From positions 2,023,360 to 2,087,359 of the forward strand of contig NZ_KZ987724.1 of assembly GCF_003614185.1 (NCBI RefSeq): a DNA stretch of 64,000 bases. Direction: 5' to 3'. Of the stretch, positions 55,736 through 63,751 are shown in pieces. Positions within the stretch are counted from its first letter, which is position 1; each line of letters starts with the position of its first letter. The DNA is from Paenibacillus aceti. Its GTDB lineage: Bacteria; Bacillota; Bacilli; Paenibacillales; Paenibacillaceae. Made by a program: the position numbers and the translations under genes. Under the pieces are notes generated by a model. The model was not told the origin of the DNA and did not search any database. It worked only from the letters and a program-made list of their open reading frames with translations.

Positions 55736-56302
55736 TTATTTTAAAATATCATGGTCAACATAACGTTCACCGTTCAATTCGCTAATCAGCTCAATCGCGA
55801 CCTTGGCTCCGTCACCGGCAGTTATAATAGTATGAACGCTAACACCGGCTACCGTCCCTGCTGCCCAAATCCGTGGCTTGCTGGTCCGTCCATCGCCATC
55901 GGTCTCAATGACTGTCTTGATCCGCGGCTCTCTTCCATCCTTAAGTGTAATCCCGATCGACTTGGCCAAATCCGTAAGCGCGCCTGTTGCCAGGATAACA
56001 TGAGAAGCTTCATAGCTGCGTCCTGATTCGGTCTTGACGGTCACCTTGGTCTCGCCACTTGTATCCACAGCGATCACCTTCTCTTCGATGAACTTCGCGC
56101 CGAATTTCTCGGCCTGTTCACGGCCTGTCTGCAATAAATCAGGTCCGGTCGCTTCCTTCACGCCGTAATGATTCTCAATCCAGGCTCGTCTCGTCATACT
56201 CGCATTACTGTCCAGAACAAGCGTCTCTTTACCTGCCTTAGCTAGAAACAAAGCTGCACTTGCTCCCGCAGGTCCTGCTCCGATTACTATTACCTCAGCC
56301 AA
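55736..56302 (-). CDS. Minimal FAD-dependent oxidoreductase (TrxB-like, no NADPH domain or CxxC)
   Basis: About 188 residues from TTG 56302-56300 (MAEVIVIGAGPAGASAALFL); the open frame extends 30 codons further but that part is not protein-like. FAD-binding GAGPAGASAA at the N-terminus, YEASHVILATGA in the middle and a C-terminal RIWAAGTVAGVSVHTIITAGDGAKVAIEL that resembles the FAD clamp of thioredoxin reductase. The NADPH domain and redox CxxC are both absent. This size class occurs in Firmicutes with unclear function, perhaps needing a separate reductase. Divided from the HxlR gene by a palindrome. Confidence 0.8.
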   Translation of the reverse strand: MAEVIVIGAGPAGASAALFLAKAGKETLVLDSNASMTRRAWIENHYGVKEATGPDLLQTGREQAEKFGAKFIEEKVIAVDTSGETKVTVKTESGRSYEASHVILATGALTDLAKSIGITLKDGREPRIKTVIETDGDGRTSKPRIWAAGTVAGVSVHTIITAGDGAKVAIELISELNGERYVDHDILK

Positions 56303-56333
56303 AATTACACCTACTCTCTGAAATATTAGAGGT

Positions 56334-56353
56334 TGTTCAAAAAGTTTTGAACA
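56334..56353. promoter_or_regulatory. Palindrome upstream of the flavoprotein gene
   Basis: TGTTCAAAA-AG-TTTTGAACA, perfect 9-bp arms, 31 bases upstream of the flavoprotein start. A candidate operator for the adjacent HxlR-type regulator. It also resembles the left end of the structured repeat at 13260 (GTTGTTCAAAAA). Confidence 0.45.
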
Positions 56354-56363
56354 CACACTATTA

Positions 56364-56390
56364 GTGCCGCTCCCCCACAGGCAGCGGCAC
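56364..56390. terminator. Hairpin between HxlR gene and flavoprotein gene
   Basis: GTGCCGCT, an 11-nt loop, AGCGGCAC. Perfect 8-bp stem just after the HxlR stop; no T run, so a partial terminator or RNA-stabilising hairpin. Confidence 0.5.
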
Positions 56391-56397
56391 AACAGCT

Positions 56398-56724
56398 TTA
56401 CTCAATCCATTCTTCCGCCCAGCACTGAACCTGATCCATAACAGGACGTAGCGCACGTCCCTTATCCGTCAATTCGTATTCGATCCGAACCGGTGTTTCT
56501 GGGTACACATGTCGTACAAGAATGCCTTCGTTCTCAAGATCCTTCATCCGTTCGGATAGCATTTTATCACTCATCGACGGAATACCATTGGAGATATCCT
56601 TGAATCTTTTTGGCCCGTCCATTAAAGTTCGAATAATCAATCCATTCCAACGTTTACCTAGCAAGGAAAAAGCCGATTCAAAGCGCGGACAGAGCGGACA
56701 TATGGATGTACCGTTATCATCCAT
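56398..56724 (-). CDS. HxlR/DUF24-family winged-helix transcriptional regulator
   Basis: 108 residues. Winged helix with the family pattern CPLCPRFESAFSLLGKRWNGLI, RFKDISNGIPSMSDKMLSERMKDLENEGIL and the wing ETPVRIEYELTDKGRAL. Two cysteines in CPLC at the N-terminus occur where redox- or quinone-sensing members have their reactive Cys. Upstream of the small flavoprotein in the same direction, and probably its regulator. GAGGTG precedes the ATG. Confidence 0.92.
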   Translation of the reverse strand: MDDNGTSICPLCPRFESAFSLLGKRWNGLIIRTLMDGPKRFKDISNGIPSMSDKMLSERMKDLENEGILVRHVYPETPVRIEYELTDKGRALRPVMDQVQCWAEEWIE

Positions 56725-56953
56725 TACATTTCACCTCTTACATAATTAGAAACCATAACTCCATGACCAATAAAGTCAGTATGAAGCTTACGATAAGTTA
56801 GTTTGTTTCAGTTTATCATATTTTTAAATAAAATAACACTGAGATTATAATTAAGCGCAACATTCTTTACAAATCCTGTCCTCCCCTGGTATTAAAATAA
56901 CCTCGGCTTCGCAATCTATACCCCGAATGAACTCTTCGATCTCTCGGATGAAC

Positions 56954-57140
56954 CCTAAGGAAACTAGGTATCGCTATTCAAGCCAAAAAGAGCCTCGGAA
57001 AACTGTAACGAAACGGGGTAACGCTATCAAGTGCAAATAGTTGCTTAAAGTGTGGATTTAGCCCAAATAACGTTATGGTGTTTCGTTAGAATCAGAATGG
57101 GCCTGTTTTGGAGTAAATAGCGATCTGTAGTTTCGTTAGA
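56954..57140. repeat. 187-bp composite palindromic element, copy D (RRFF)
   Basis: Reverse units at 56954-56979 and 57004-57029, forward units at 57065-57090 and 57115-57140; spacers of 24, 35 and 24 nt, exactly as in copy C. Lies in the 508-bp gap between the HxlR gene and the sugar isomerase gene. The rest of that gap holds only AT-rich sequence and the isomerase terminator. Confidence 0.9.
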
Positions 57141-57182
57141 GCACACGGGTGGGCAAATGTCCTGCTGCGCCCCGCTAATCGC

Positions 57183-57222
57183 AAAAAAATAACGACCGTC
57201 TAAACAGACAGTCGTTATTTCC
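57183..57222 (-). terminator. Terminator after the sugar isomerase operon
   Basis: On the minus strand AAATAACGAC and GTCGTTATTT pair, with inner TGTCT/AGACG, followed by TTTT. Thirteen bases after the stop at 57233. Confidence 0.8.
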
Positions 57223-57232
57223 TAATCTATAA

Positions 57233-58201
57233 TTATACCCACCACATATCAGCGGCCGAGTCTTCGATAATGATCTGCTGCAGATTGCGAACCGCCTTGG
57301 TGAAGCCTTCGTCGATCGACATCAGTCCATCTTCATGCTCGATGCTCACGGCATAGTCATAGCCATACAAGCGAAGCGCGCTAATAATATCGGCCCAGGT
57401 CTTCATATCATGTCCATAGCCTACCGTGCGGAACTGCCATGCACGATCCTGCATCAAAGTGTAGGATTGCATGTCGGTAATCCCGTGCATATTGACATTG
57501 ATCGGATCGATCGTCGTATCCTTCGCATGGAAGTGATGGATCGCGCCCGCTTTACCCAAGATAGCTACGGCCTGAACAGGGTCGATGCCTTGCCACCACA
57601 TATGGCTAGGGTCCAGGTTCGCCCCGATGACTTCGCCAGCTGCTTCGCGAAGACGGAGCAATGTTCCCGGCGTATGCACGGAAAAGCCGCCATGCAGCTC
57701 AAGGCCGATCTTGACATGATGCTTCTCAGCGTAAGCACCCCATTCCTTCCAATAAGGAATGACCTTGTTCTCCCATTGCCATTTCAGCACTTCCTGATAA
57801 TCATTCGGCCAAGGAGCCACCGGCCAGTTCGGGTATTTCGCATTCTCATGGTCACCTGGGCAGCCAGAGAAAGTATTAACCACCGGTACTTCGAGCAGCT
57901 CAGCCAACCGAACTGTCTTAACGAAGTCATCGTGATCCTGCTTCGCCAGTGCCTTCTGCGGATGAAGCGGATTCCCATGACAGCTCAAGGCACTGATGAT
58001 CAGGCCGCGGGATTCCACCGCTTTCTTGAACTGCTCGCGAGCTGTTTTATTCTCCAACAGAAGATCCGGGTTGCAATGAGCTTTACCAGGATTACCGCCT
58101 GTTCCGATCTCTACAGCCTTCAACCCGCGGGATGCCGCCATATCCAACGCTTCTTCGAACGAACGATCTCCAAACAGAACCATAAAGACGCCTAATTTCA
58201 T
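57233..58201 (-). CDS. Sugar phosphate isomerase/epimerase family (TIM barrel)
   Basis: 322 residues of the xylose-isomerase-like TIM barrel (AP endonuclease 2 superfamily): MKLGVFMVLFGDRSFEEALD at the start, VEIGTGGNPGKAH, ISALSCHGNPLHP, VNTFSGCPG, IGLELHGGF, ANLDPSHMWWQGIDP with metal-binding Asp and His, IHHFHAKDT and VSIEHEDGL. Metal ligands are conserved. Third gene of a cluster with a Gfo/Idh/MocA oxidoreductase and a second barrel protein, typical of inositol or sugar-acid catabolism. GGAGG precedes the ATG. Confidence 0.9.
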   Translation of the reverse strand: MKLGVFMVLFGDRSFEEALDMAASRGLKAVEIGTGGNPGKAHCNPDLLLENKTAREQFKKAVESRGLIISALSCHGNPLHPQKALAKQDHDDFVKTVRLAELLEVPVVNTFSGCPGDHENAKYPNWPVAPWPNDYQEVLKWQWENKVIPYWKEWGAYAEKHHVKIGLELHGGFSVHTPGTLLRLREAAGEVIGANLDPSHMWWQGIDPVQAVAILGKAGAIHHFHAKDTTIDPINVNMHGITDMQSYTLMQDRAWQFRTVGYGHDMKTWADIISALRLYGYDYAVSIEHEDGLMSIDEGFTKAVRNLQQIIIEDSAADMWWV

Positions 58202-58278
58202 TTGTAACTCCTCCTACCTGTATTTCTTCAATTTATCGTAAATAGAGCGTAAATAGATGCTACCCGCCTACGCATGAA

Positions 58279-59361
58279 TTAATCAAAATAAACTGCTTTA
58301 CCCGTCTTCGCCGATTCATAAATCGCTTCAAGGATCTCCGTAACCACGAGAGCCTGCTCCGGTTTTACGACTGGCTCCTTATCTTCGATAATCGCTTCAA
58401 TCCAGCTCTTCGCTTCACGTACTGCTTCATTCTCTTCCTTACCATCATAGAAAGCTACACCGCCAGCACCGAGATCGATCTTCGTGTCGTACAAACGGCT
58501 GTTCTTCTCGCCGTTAATACGCAGGCCGTTCGTCATATCCGCTCCGCCTTCTGTGCCGCACAACATCGTTCTAGCTTCGCCGATATCGACCATATTGATC
58601 GCCCAGCTCGATTCAAGAATGATCGTTGCACCGTTCTTCATCGTAATGAATCCGAAGGCCGAATCTTCAACCTTGAATTCTTCCGGATTCCATGGACCGA
58701 AGGCATTCGCTGCATTTTCACGGTCGCCCAGCTTATGGAATACCGACCCAGTCACACTCTTCGGCTCATAGTTATCCATCATCCACAGCGTCAAGTCCAG
58801 AGCATGGGTACCGATATCGATCAACGGGCCTCCGCCTTGCTTCTCTTCATCGAGGAATACGCCCCAGGTAGGAACGGCACGGCGACGAAGAGCCAGCGCT
58901 TTACCAAGATAGATGTCCCCCAGCTCGCCTTCTTCGCATAATTGCTTCAAATACAAGCTGTCATTGCGGAAGCGGTTTTGATAAGCGATGCTCAGCTTCT
59001 TGCCTGTGCGCTTCGCAGCATCAAGCATTTGACGAGCTTGCTCGGTGGTCTTGGCCATCGGCTTCTCACACATCACATGGCGACCAGATTCTAATGAAGC
59101 GATCGTAATCTCCGCATGGGAATCATTCGGCGTACATACATGAATCACTTCTACGTCGGTTTCGGCAAGCAGCTTGCGGAAATCCGTATATACCTTGGCA
59201 TTCTCTACACCATATTCAGCGGCTGCTTTCACTGCGCGTTCCTCAATAATATCGCAGAAAGCGACCAATTCAACCTGCTCCACCTGCGACAAACTTGGCA
59301 AGTGTTTGCCGTTCGCGATCCCACCGCATCCGATAACTGCTACTTTTAATTTCTTAGACAT
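58279..59361 (-). CDS. Gfo/Idh/MocA-family oxidoreductase
   Basis: 360 residues. N-terminal Rossmann NAD(P) fold with VAVIGCGGIANGKHLPSL, the family loop HVMCEKPMAKTTEQARQM (catalytic Lys in EKP), and a C-terminal domain with GGGPLIDIGTHALDLTLWM carrying the conserved Asp and His. Oxidises or epimerises a sugar or cyclitol; the exact substrate cannot be read. Its start overlaps the stop of the upstream barrel gene by 8 bases, so the two are translated in a coupled way. Confidence 0.93.
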   Translation of the reverse strand: MSKKLKVAVIGCGGIANGKHLPSLSQVEQVELVAFCDIIEERAVKAAAEYGVENAKVYTDFRKLLAETDVEVIHVCTPNDSHAEITIASLESGRHVMCEKPMAKTTEQARQMLDAAKRTGKKLSIAYQNRFRNDSLYLKQLCEEGELGDIYLGKALALRRRAVPTWGVFLDEEKQGGGPLIDIGTHALDLTLWMMDNYEPKSVTGSVFHKLGDRENAANAFGPWNPEEFKVEDSAFGFITMKNGATIILESSWAINMVDIGEARTMLCGTEGGADMTNGLRINGEKNSRLYDTKIDLGAGGVAFYDGKEENEAVREAKSWIEAIIEDKEPVVKPEQALVVTEILEAIYESAKTGKAVYFD

Positions 59362-60124
59362 TCAATTTTCCTCCCTTTTGTGCATAAGCGCGTATAAATT
59401 CCATACTTGTCGCAATGCTCTCTAACGAGTCATTCGCGCAATAATCCTGTTCAACGACCAGCCATTCGACTCCGGCCTGAATAGCGGCATCGGCGATGGA
59501 GCTAACCTCTACCTCTCCTGTGCCAAGCTCCACCGTTTCCGGAGATCCATCCGCCTTCTTAATCAGGTCCTTCCAATGAAGCAGCGGCATACGTCCGCTA
59601 TATTTAGCAATATACTCAAGTGGATCAAAGCCGGCGAAATACACCCAGCATGAGTCCAGTTCTACCTTGAGCAGATCTTCAGATACCTCGGAGAATAATG
59701 TATCAAGTACAGGCTTGTCCCCTAATTTCTCGGTTAATTCAAAATCATGATTATGGTAGAACAATACCATTCCTTCGTCAGCGCAGCGCTGACCGATCAC
59801 TTTCAAATCCTCTATTACTTCACCCCAGCGTCCGCGATCCTCTTCGGCCAGATAAGGCATAGCCAGATAGCGATTACCGATCGCCTTATTAAATGCGATT
59901 TCCTCATCGAGTGCGTGAAGCAAGCGTTCATAAGGGGTATGCGCACCCAAAGCGACAAGTCCTGTCTCCTCCAGAATAGCCTTCACCTGCTCAGATGTAC
60001 GCCCGTAGAAGCCGGCGAATTCTACCCCTTGATAGCCAAGCTCGGCTATCTTCCGCAGCGTCCCTTCAAAATCCCGTTCCAAATAATCTCGAACCGTATA
60101 AAGCTGTAATCCTACTTTCGCCAT
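59354..60124 (-). CDS. Sugar phosphate isomerase/epimerase family (TIM barrel)
   Basis: 256 residues from ATG 60124-60122 (MAKVGLQLYTVRDYLERDF), with GAGGTG about eight bases upstream; an ATG four codons earlier is less well placed. Motifs are GYQGVEFAGFYGRTSEQV, LVALGAHTPYE, FYHNHDFEL, LKVELDSCWVYFAG with metal-binding residues and HWKDL. First gene of the three-gene operon with the Gfo/Idh/MocA oxidoreductase. A cre-like site and the divergent AraC regulator lie upstream, suggesting substrate induction and catabolite control. Confidence 0.9.
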   Translation of the reverse strand: MAKVGLQLYTVRDYLERDFEGTLRKIAELGYQGVEFAGFYGRTSEQVKAILEETGLVALGAHTPYERLLHALDEEIAFNKAIGNRYLAMPYLAEEDRGRWGEVIEDLKVIGQRCADEGMVLFYHNHDFELTEKLGDKPVLDTLFSEVSEDLLKVELDSCWVYFAGFDPLEYIAKYSGRMPLLHWKDLIKKADGSPETVELGTGEVEVSSIADAAIQAGVEWLVVEQDYCANDSLESIATSMEFIRAYAQKGGKLNV

Positions 60125-60316
60125 TATGATACTCACCTCGTATGAATGATTGTGGCGGTAATTTCAAGTTACTGCAAATTTGTACTTTATAACTTGTAAC
60201 ACTTCCGGACGCGCCGAGTTCAAGGGCATACTAACTTATCTCTTATCTCGACATTCGGCCAAAGACACCACTCCTGAAAAGGATTTTTTATATAATGACT
60301 ACAAATCCATAGTATT

Positions 60317-60330
60317 TCAAATCGCTTTCA
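60317..60330. promoter_or_regulatory. cre-like site between isomerase operon and araC-type gene
   Basis: TGAAAGCGATTTGA on the minus strand fits the TGWAARCGYTWNCW consensus with two mismatches. Located in the divergent promoter region. Confidence 0.4.
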
Positions 60331-60404
60331 TTTAAAATGAATAATATGATTCAAACATGAACAATCTGGTCATTATTTTAATTACTCACAAAGGAGAATC
60401 ATCA

Positions 60405-61292
60405 ATGGATTGCCGAAACTTGCATATGTTTACTGCCAACCCGTCTTCTCAGCCCAAGCAAGAAACAGCGGCAAAAAACACGAACCTGCAAATATTAACT
60501 GCCGATTATTCGTCTCATCGCAAACCATTTCATATGGTCAATCCCGAAGGATTGCAGAGCTATCTGATTCGTCTGCAGTCTTTTGGACGCTGTCGGGCAC
60601 GTCTGGATGGCAAGCTCGAGCTCCTTGAGCCAGGCGATCTGCTGCTGTTCAAGCCAGGGGAGCCCTATGAGCTCAGAATCGAAGCGGAGCAGAATCAGCT
60701 TGGCGAGAAGATCGTCTCCAGTGCTGACTATCATATTTTCCTATATGGAGGCTGGATTGAAGATTGGTGGAAAAAATACAACCGTCCGCAGAAAATCAAA
60801 GTGCCCCTGTCCGAGGGAATGATCGGTGCCTTCCGTCAAATCATGCTGGAGCAGCGGCGGATCTCCAACCCTACGCCTGAAATAGCAGAGTATTACTTGA
60901 AAATATTATGCCTGGATATCGACCGAAACTTTCTGCAGCAGCCGCTGCCCACCTATCCGTCCTATCTCGCCCATCGCATCAAGAACTACATTGAAGAGAA
61001 TGCCGCCTCCCCTTTCAAGCTGGAGGATGCTGCGGGCCATGTCGGTATCAGTGTGTCGCGCGCTGTCCATTTATTCAAGGAGACCTTCGATACGAGCATC
61101 ATTCAGTATGCCCTGGAGGTGCGGCTAAATATGGCGCGGGAGCGAATTACTTTCAGTCCGATGTCACTGGAGCATGTCGCTGAGAGCTCGGGATTCCCAA
61201 ACTACAATTATTTCCATAAAGTATTCCGCAAGAAATTTGGCATGTCCCCGAAGCAATACAGACAAGAATCGCGAAATCATGGCATGCATTAA
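60405..61292 (+). CDS. AraC-family transcriptional regulator
   Basis: 295 residues from ATG 60405 (MDCRNLHMFTANPSSQPKQ), with AAAGGAG seven bases upstream; the open frame extends 16 codons further without a ribosome site. N-terminal cupin-like ligand domain (PGDLLLFKPGEPYELRIEA) and C-terminal twin helix-turn-helix (FKLEDAAGHVGISVSRAVHLF and LEHVAESSGFPNYNYFHKVFRKKFGM). Divergent from the isomerase/oxidoreductase operon, so probably its activator. Confidence 0.92.
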   Translation: MDCRNLHMFTANPSSQPKQETAAKNTNLQILTADYSSHRKPFHMVNPEGLQSYLIRLQSFGRCRARLDGKLELLEPGDLLLFKPGEPYELRIEAEQNQLGEKIVSSADYHIFLYGGWIEDWWKKYNRPQKIKVPLSEGMIGAFRQIMLEQRRISNPTPEIAEYYLKILCLDIDRNFLQQPLPTYPSYLAHRIKNYIEENAASPFKLEDAAGHVGISVSRAVHLFKETFDTSIIQYALEVRLNMARERITFSPMSLEHVAESSGFPNYNYFHKVFRKKFGMSPKQYRQESRNHGMH

Positions 61293-61335
61293 AAAAACGC
61301 TGCTCTAGGCCCATTTAACGGCTTATAGCAGCGTT
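61290..61335 (-). terminator. Terminator after the TerC-family gene
   Basis: AACGCTGCT and AGCAGCGTT, perfect 9-bp stem; seven T follow on the minus strand. Also within reach of the AraC gene end on the plus strand. Confidence 0.8.
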
Positions 61336-61389
61336 CTATTATGGTCGAAAATTCAGGGCAATGCATCCGCCTGAACCATGATCCAGAAG

Positions 61390-62193
61390 TTATCCGTTCG
61401 CCTGGCCGCTCTGCTCCTCTCCGGACTTCTTGCCTGACAGGAACCAGGCACAGACCGCGATCAGCACCAAGACGATATAGAATGTCATCTTCCACCCCGT
61501 ACTCTCCGCGAAGGCTTCAGGAATAATGTGGAGCGACGGATGCGCCAAAGTATGGACAGCCAGCTTGATACCTACCCAGCCCACGATCAGGAAAGCAGCG
61601 ATCTCCAAGCCCGGACGGGAATGCAGCAATTTCACGAAGAAGTTAGCGGCAAAGCGCATAATAATTAACCCGATGAAGCCTCCGAGCAGAATCACGATGA
61701 ATTTACCGCCATCCAGGCCGCCGATATTCGGCAGACTGGTAGATGGCAAGGCAACAGCCAGTGCGACCGCCGCCAGAATGGAGTCCACCGCGAATGCAAT
61801 ATCCGCTAGCTCCACCTTCAGCACCGTTCCCCAGAAGCCGGAAGTCTTCTTCTTTTTCCCTGCGTTATCTTCGTCCTTCTGCTCCGCTCCATCAGCGGTC
61901 TTGTGAACCACCAGTTTGCGGACAATATGATTAATTGCCATATATAAGAGATAAAGTGCTCCAATGGCCTGAAGCTGCCATACATCGACGAGGAATGAAA
62001 TTATAAACAGCGAGGCGAAGCGAAAAATAAATGCCCCTGCCAATCCGTAAAATAATGCCTTCTTCCGCACATCCTCATCCAGATGCTTCACCATAATCGC
62101 CAGGACCAGCGCATTATCTGCAGCAAGCAATCCTTCCAGCACCACCAGCACAATGAGCACCCAACCATACTCCATAAGCAAGCCGATATCCAT
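61390..62193 (-). CDS. TerC-family membrane protein, probable manganese exporter
   Basis: 267 residues from ATG 62193-62191 (MDIGLLMEYGWVLIVLVV), with GGGGGA upstream; a longer open frame runs into the riboswitch. Seven to eight membrane helices with the metal-site motifs LEGLLAADNALVLAIMVKHL and ELADIAFAVDSILAAVAL. Such proteins export manganese, and some metalate secreted enzymes. The yybP-ykoY riboswitch just upstream, a manganese sensor, strongly supports this. A charged cytoplasmic loop (KTADGAEQKDEDNAGKKKK) splits the two halves. Confidence 0.92.
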   Translation of the reverse strand: MDIGLLMEYGWVLIVLVVLEGLLAADNALVLAIMVKHLDEDVRKKALFYGLAGAFIFRFASLFIISFLVDVWQLQAIGALYLLYMAINHIVRKLVVHKTADGAEQKDEDNAGKKKKTSGFWGTVLKVELADIAFAVDSILAAVALAVALPSTSLPNIGGLDGGKFIVILLGGFIGLIIMRFAANFFVKLLHSRPGLEIAAFLIVGWVGIKLAVHTLAHPSLHIIPEAFAESTGWKMTFYIVLVLIAVCAWFLSGKKSGEEQSGQANG

Positions 62194-62245
62194 CTTTTTT
62201 CCCCCAATTAGTTTAGTGTTGTTGTTATTTTGGCTTATTGTTAAG

Positions 62246-62280
62246 AAAAAAAGACCTTTACCGATTGCGGTAAAGGTCTT
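62246..62280 (-). terminator. Riboswitch terminator before terC
   Basis: On the minus strand AGACCTTTACCG and CGGTAAAGGTCT, then TTTTTTT. A second hairpin with the same ACCTTTACC arm lies at 62290-62316 and can exchange with it, a likely switch. Confidence 0.8.
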
Positions 62281-62405
62281 CAATGGATAAACCTTTACCC
62301 TGCAATGGTAAAGGTCTCGCTAACAACCGTAAGTTGCCAATAAAGCCGGAGATGGTAATCTCGTAATGACGACTTTACTGAAAGCAGCTACTCCCCTTTA
62401 ATCAT
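62246..62405 (-). promoter_or_regulatory. yybP-ykoY manganese riboswitch
   Basis: On the minus strand the conserved AAAGGGGAGTAGC (62399-62387) starts the aptamer, followed by CAGTAAAGTCGTCATTACGA and, after the second arm, GCGAGACCTTTACC, the usual 3' signature. The expression platform is the terminator at 62246-62280. Ligand binding in this class relieves termination and turns on metal export. Confidence 0.92.
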
Positions 62406-62564
62406 TCAAACCAACATATGTTGTATTTCATAATATTATAGGATATAAATTTGCCTGTCAATATATAACTTCGGAAGCCATGTTTATTTCGAATTTTATC
62501 TAAAAAAGTTATAATAAATATCGGAACAACGGATACTTACTATTATTGAAACGGAGGGAACTAC

Positions 62565-63536
62565 ATGAACCAAGCATCTAATCTGGAATTGGCTACTTTT
62601 GCCGGCGGCTGCTTCTGGTGTATGGTATCCCCATTTGAAGAGCTTCCGGGTATTCACGGGATCATCTCGGGATATACCGGTGGCCATAAGGAAAATCCAA
62701 CCTACGAGGAGGTATGCGCCGGGAGAACAGGGCATTACGAGGCTGTGCAAATTACTTTTGATCCGGCCGTCTTTCCATACCGGAAGCTGCTTACTCTATT
62801 CTGGCAGCAGATCGATCCGACCGATGCTGGGGGACAATTCCATGACCGCGGGGAATCCTACCTTACGGCCATATTCTACCATAATGAACGCCAGCGCGAG
62901 GAAGCGGAACAATCCAAGCTGGAGCTGGAACAGAGCGGACGCTTCGATAAACCGATCGCCACACAAATTCTTCCGGCTAAGCCCTTCTATCCAGCTGAAG
63001 ATTACCATCAGGGCTACCACAAGAAGAATCCGCTCCATTACAAGCGTTACCGGCTTGGCTCTGGCCGCGAAGACTTCATTGAACGCCATTGGTCCGGGCC
63101 TGCTGACCGTGAGCAATTGAAGCTGGCTCTGACACCGATCCAATATGAGGTTACCCAGAACAGCGCTACTGAAAGACCGTTCACCGGGGAATACTGGGAT
63201 CATACGGCGGATGGCATCTACGTGGATGTCGTCTCCGGCGAGCCTCTGTTCAGCTCACTCGATAAATATGATGCTGGCTGTGGCTGGCCGAGCTTCACGC
63301 GTCCACTGCAGTCCTATAATATCAAAGAGAAGCTGGATAAGAGCCATTCCATGGTCCGTACGGAAGTCAGAAGTCGGCAGGGCGACTCTCACCTGGGACA
63401 TGTATTCGATGATGGCCCTGGCCCGACTGGACACCGCTATTGTATCAACTCCGCTGCGCTCCGCTTCATACCGAAGGAGGAGCTGGAGAAGGAAGGTTAT
63501 GGAGAATATCTGCCGCTGTTTGAGGAGCAGAGCTAA
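62565..63536 (+). CDS. msrAB: Peptide methionine sulfoxide reductase MsrA-MsrB fusion
   Basis: 323 residues. N-terminal MsrA (about 1-160) with the catalytic Cys in [16 protein letters not shown], then [23 protein letters not shown]-terminal MsrB (about 175-315) with [24 protein letters not shown] and catalytic Cys in [12 protein letters not shown]. The zinc CxxC pair of many MsrB proteins is absent ([13 protein letters not shown]). Reduces S- and R-methionine sulfoxide with thioredoxin. Good ribosome site (GGAGG) and a following terminator. Confidence 0.96.
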   Translation: MNQASNLELATFAGGCFWCMVSPFEELPGIHGIISGYTGGHKENPTYEEVCAGRTGHYEAVQITFDPAVFPYRKLLTLFWQQIDPTDAGGQFHDRGESYLTAIFYHNERQREEAEQSKLELEQSGRFDKPIATQILPAKPFYPAEDYHQGYHKKNPLHYKRYRLGSGREDFIERHWSGPADREQLKLALTPIQYEVTQNSATERPFTGEYWDHTADGIYVDVVSGEPLFSSLDKYDAGCGWPSFTRPLQSYNIKEKLDKSHSMVRTEVRSRQGDSHLGHVFDDGPGPTGHRYCINSAALRFIPKEELEKEGYGEYLPLFEEQS

Positions 63537-63561
63537 TTCAGAGTTAATCGCTTTTATATGG

Positions 63562-63608
63562 AAACGGCGGCGCCTTATTAGGATTAGGGCGGCGCCGTTT
63601 TTTATATT
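63562..63608 (+). terminator. Terminator after msrAB
   Basis: AAACGGCG and CGCCGTTT with GC-rich inner arms, then a T run. Twenty-five bases after the stop codon. Confidence 0.85.
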
Positions 63609-63666
63609 TTTATATGTGACAAATTTAATTGCATATCCCGCAAGTTCACGGTTTGTAAATAATTGA

Positions 63667-63710
63667 AGTGACGGCAATCACAATTAGCTCTATTTCGGTG
63701 CGCCTATACT
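63667..63710 (+). promoter_or_regulatory. hmp promoter with FNR-type box in class II position
   Basis: AGTGACGGCAATCACA (63667-63682) is one mismatch from TGTGA-N6-TCACA, and TATACT at 63705-63710 is a good -10. The box centre would lie about 42 bases before the predicted start site, as for FNR-activated promoters. Confidence 0.55.
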
Positions 63711-63751
63711 TATAACTGTAAGATTTATCACACAGAGAGAAGGTGCCCCCT

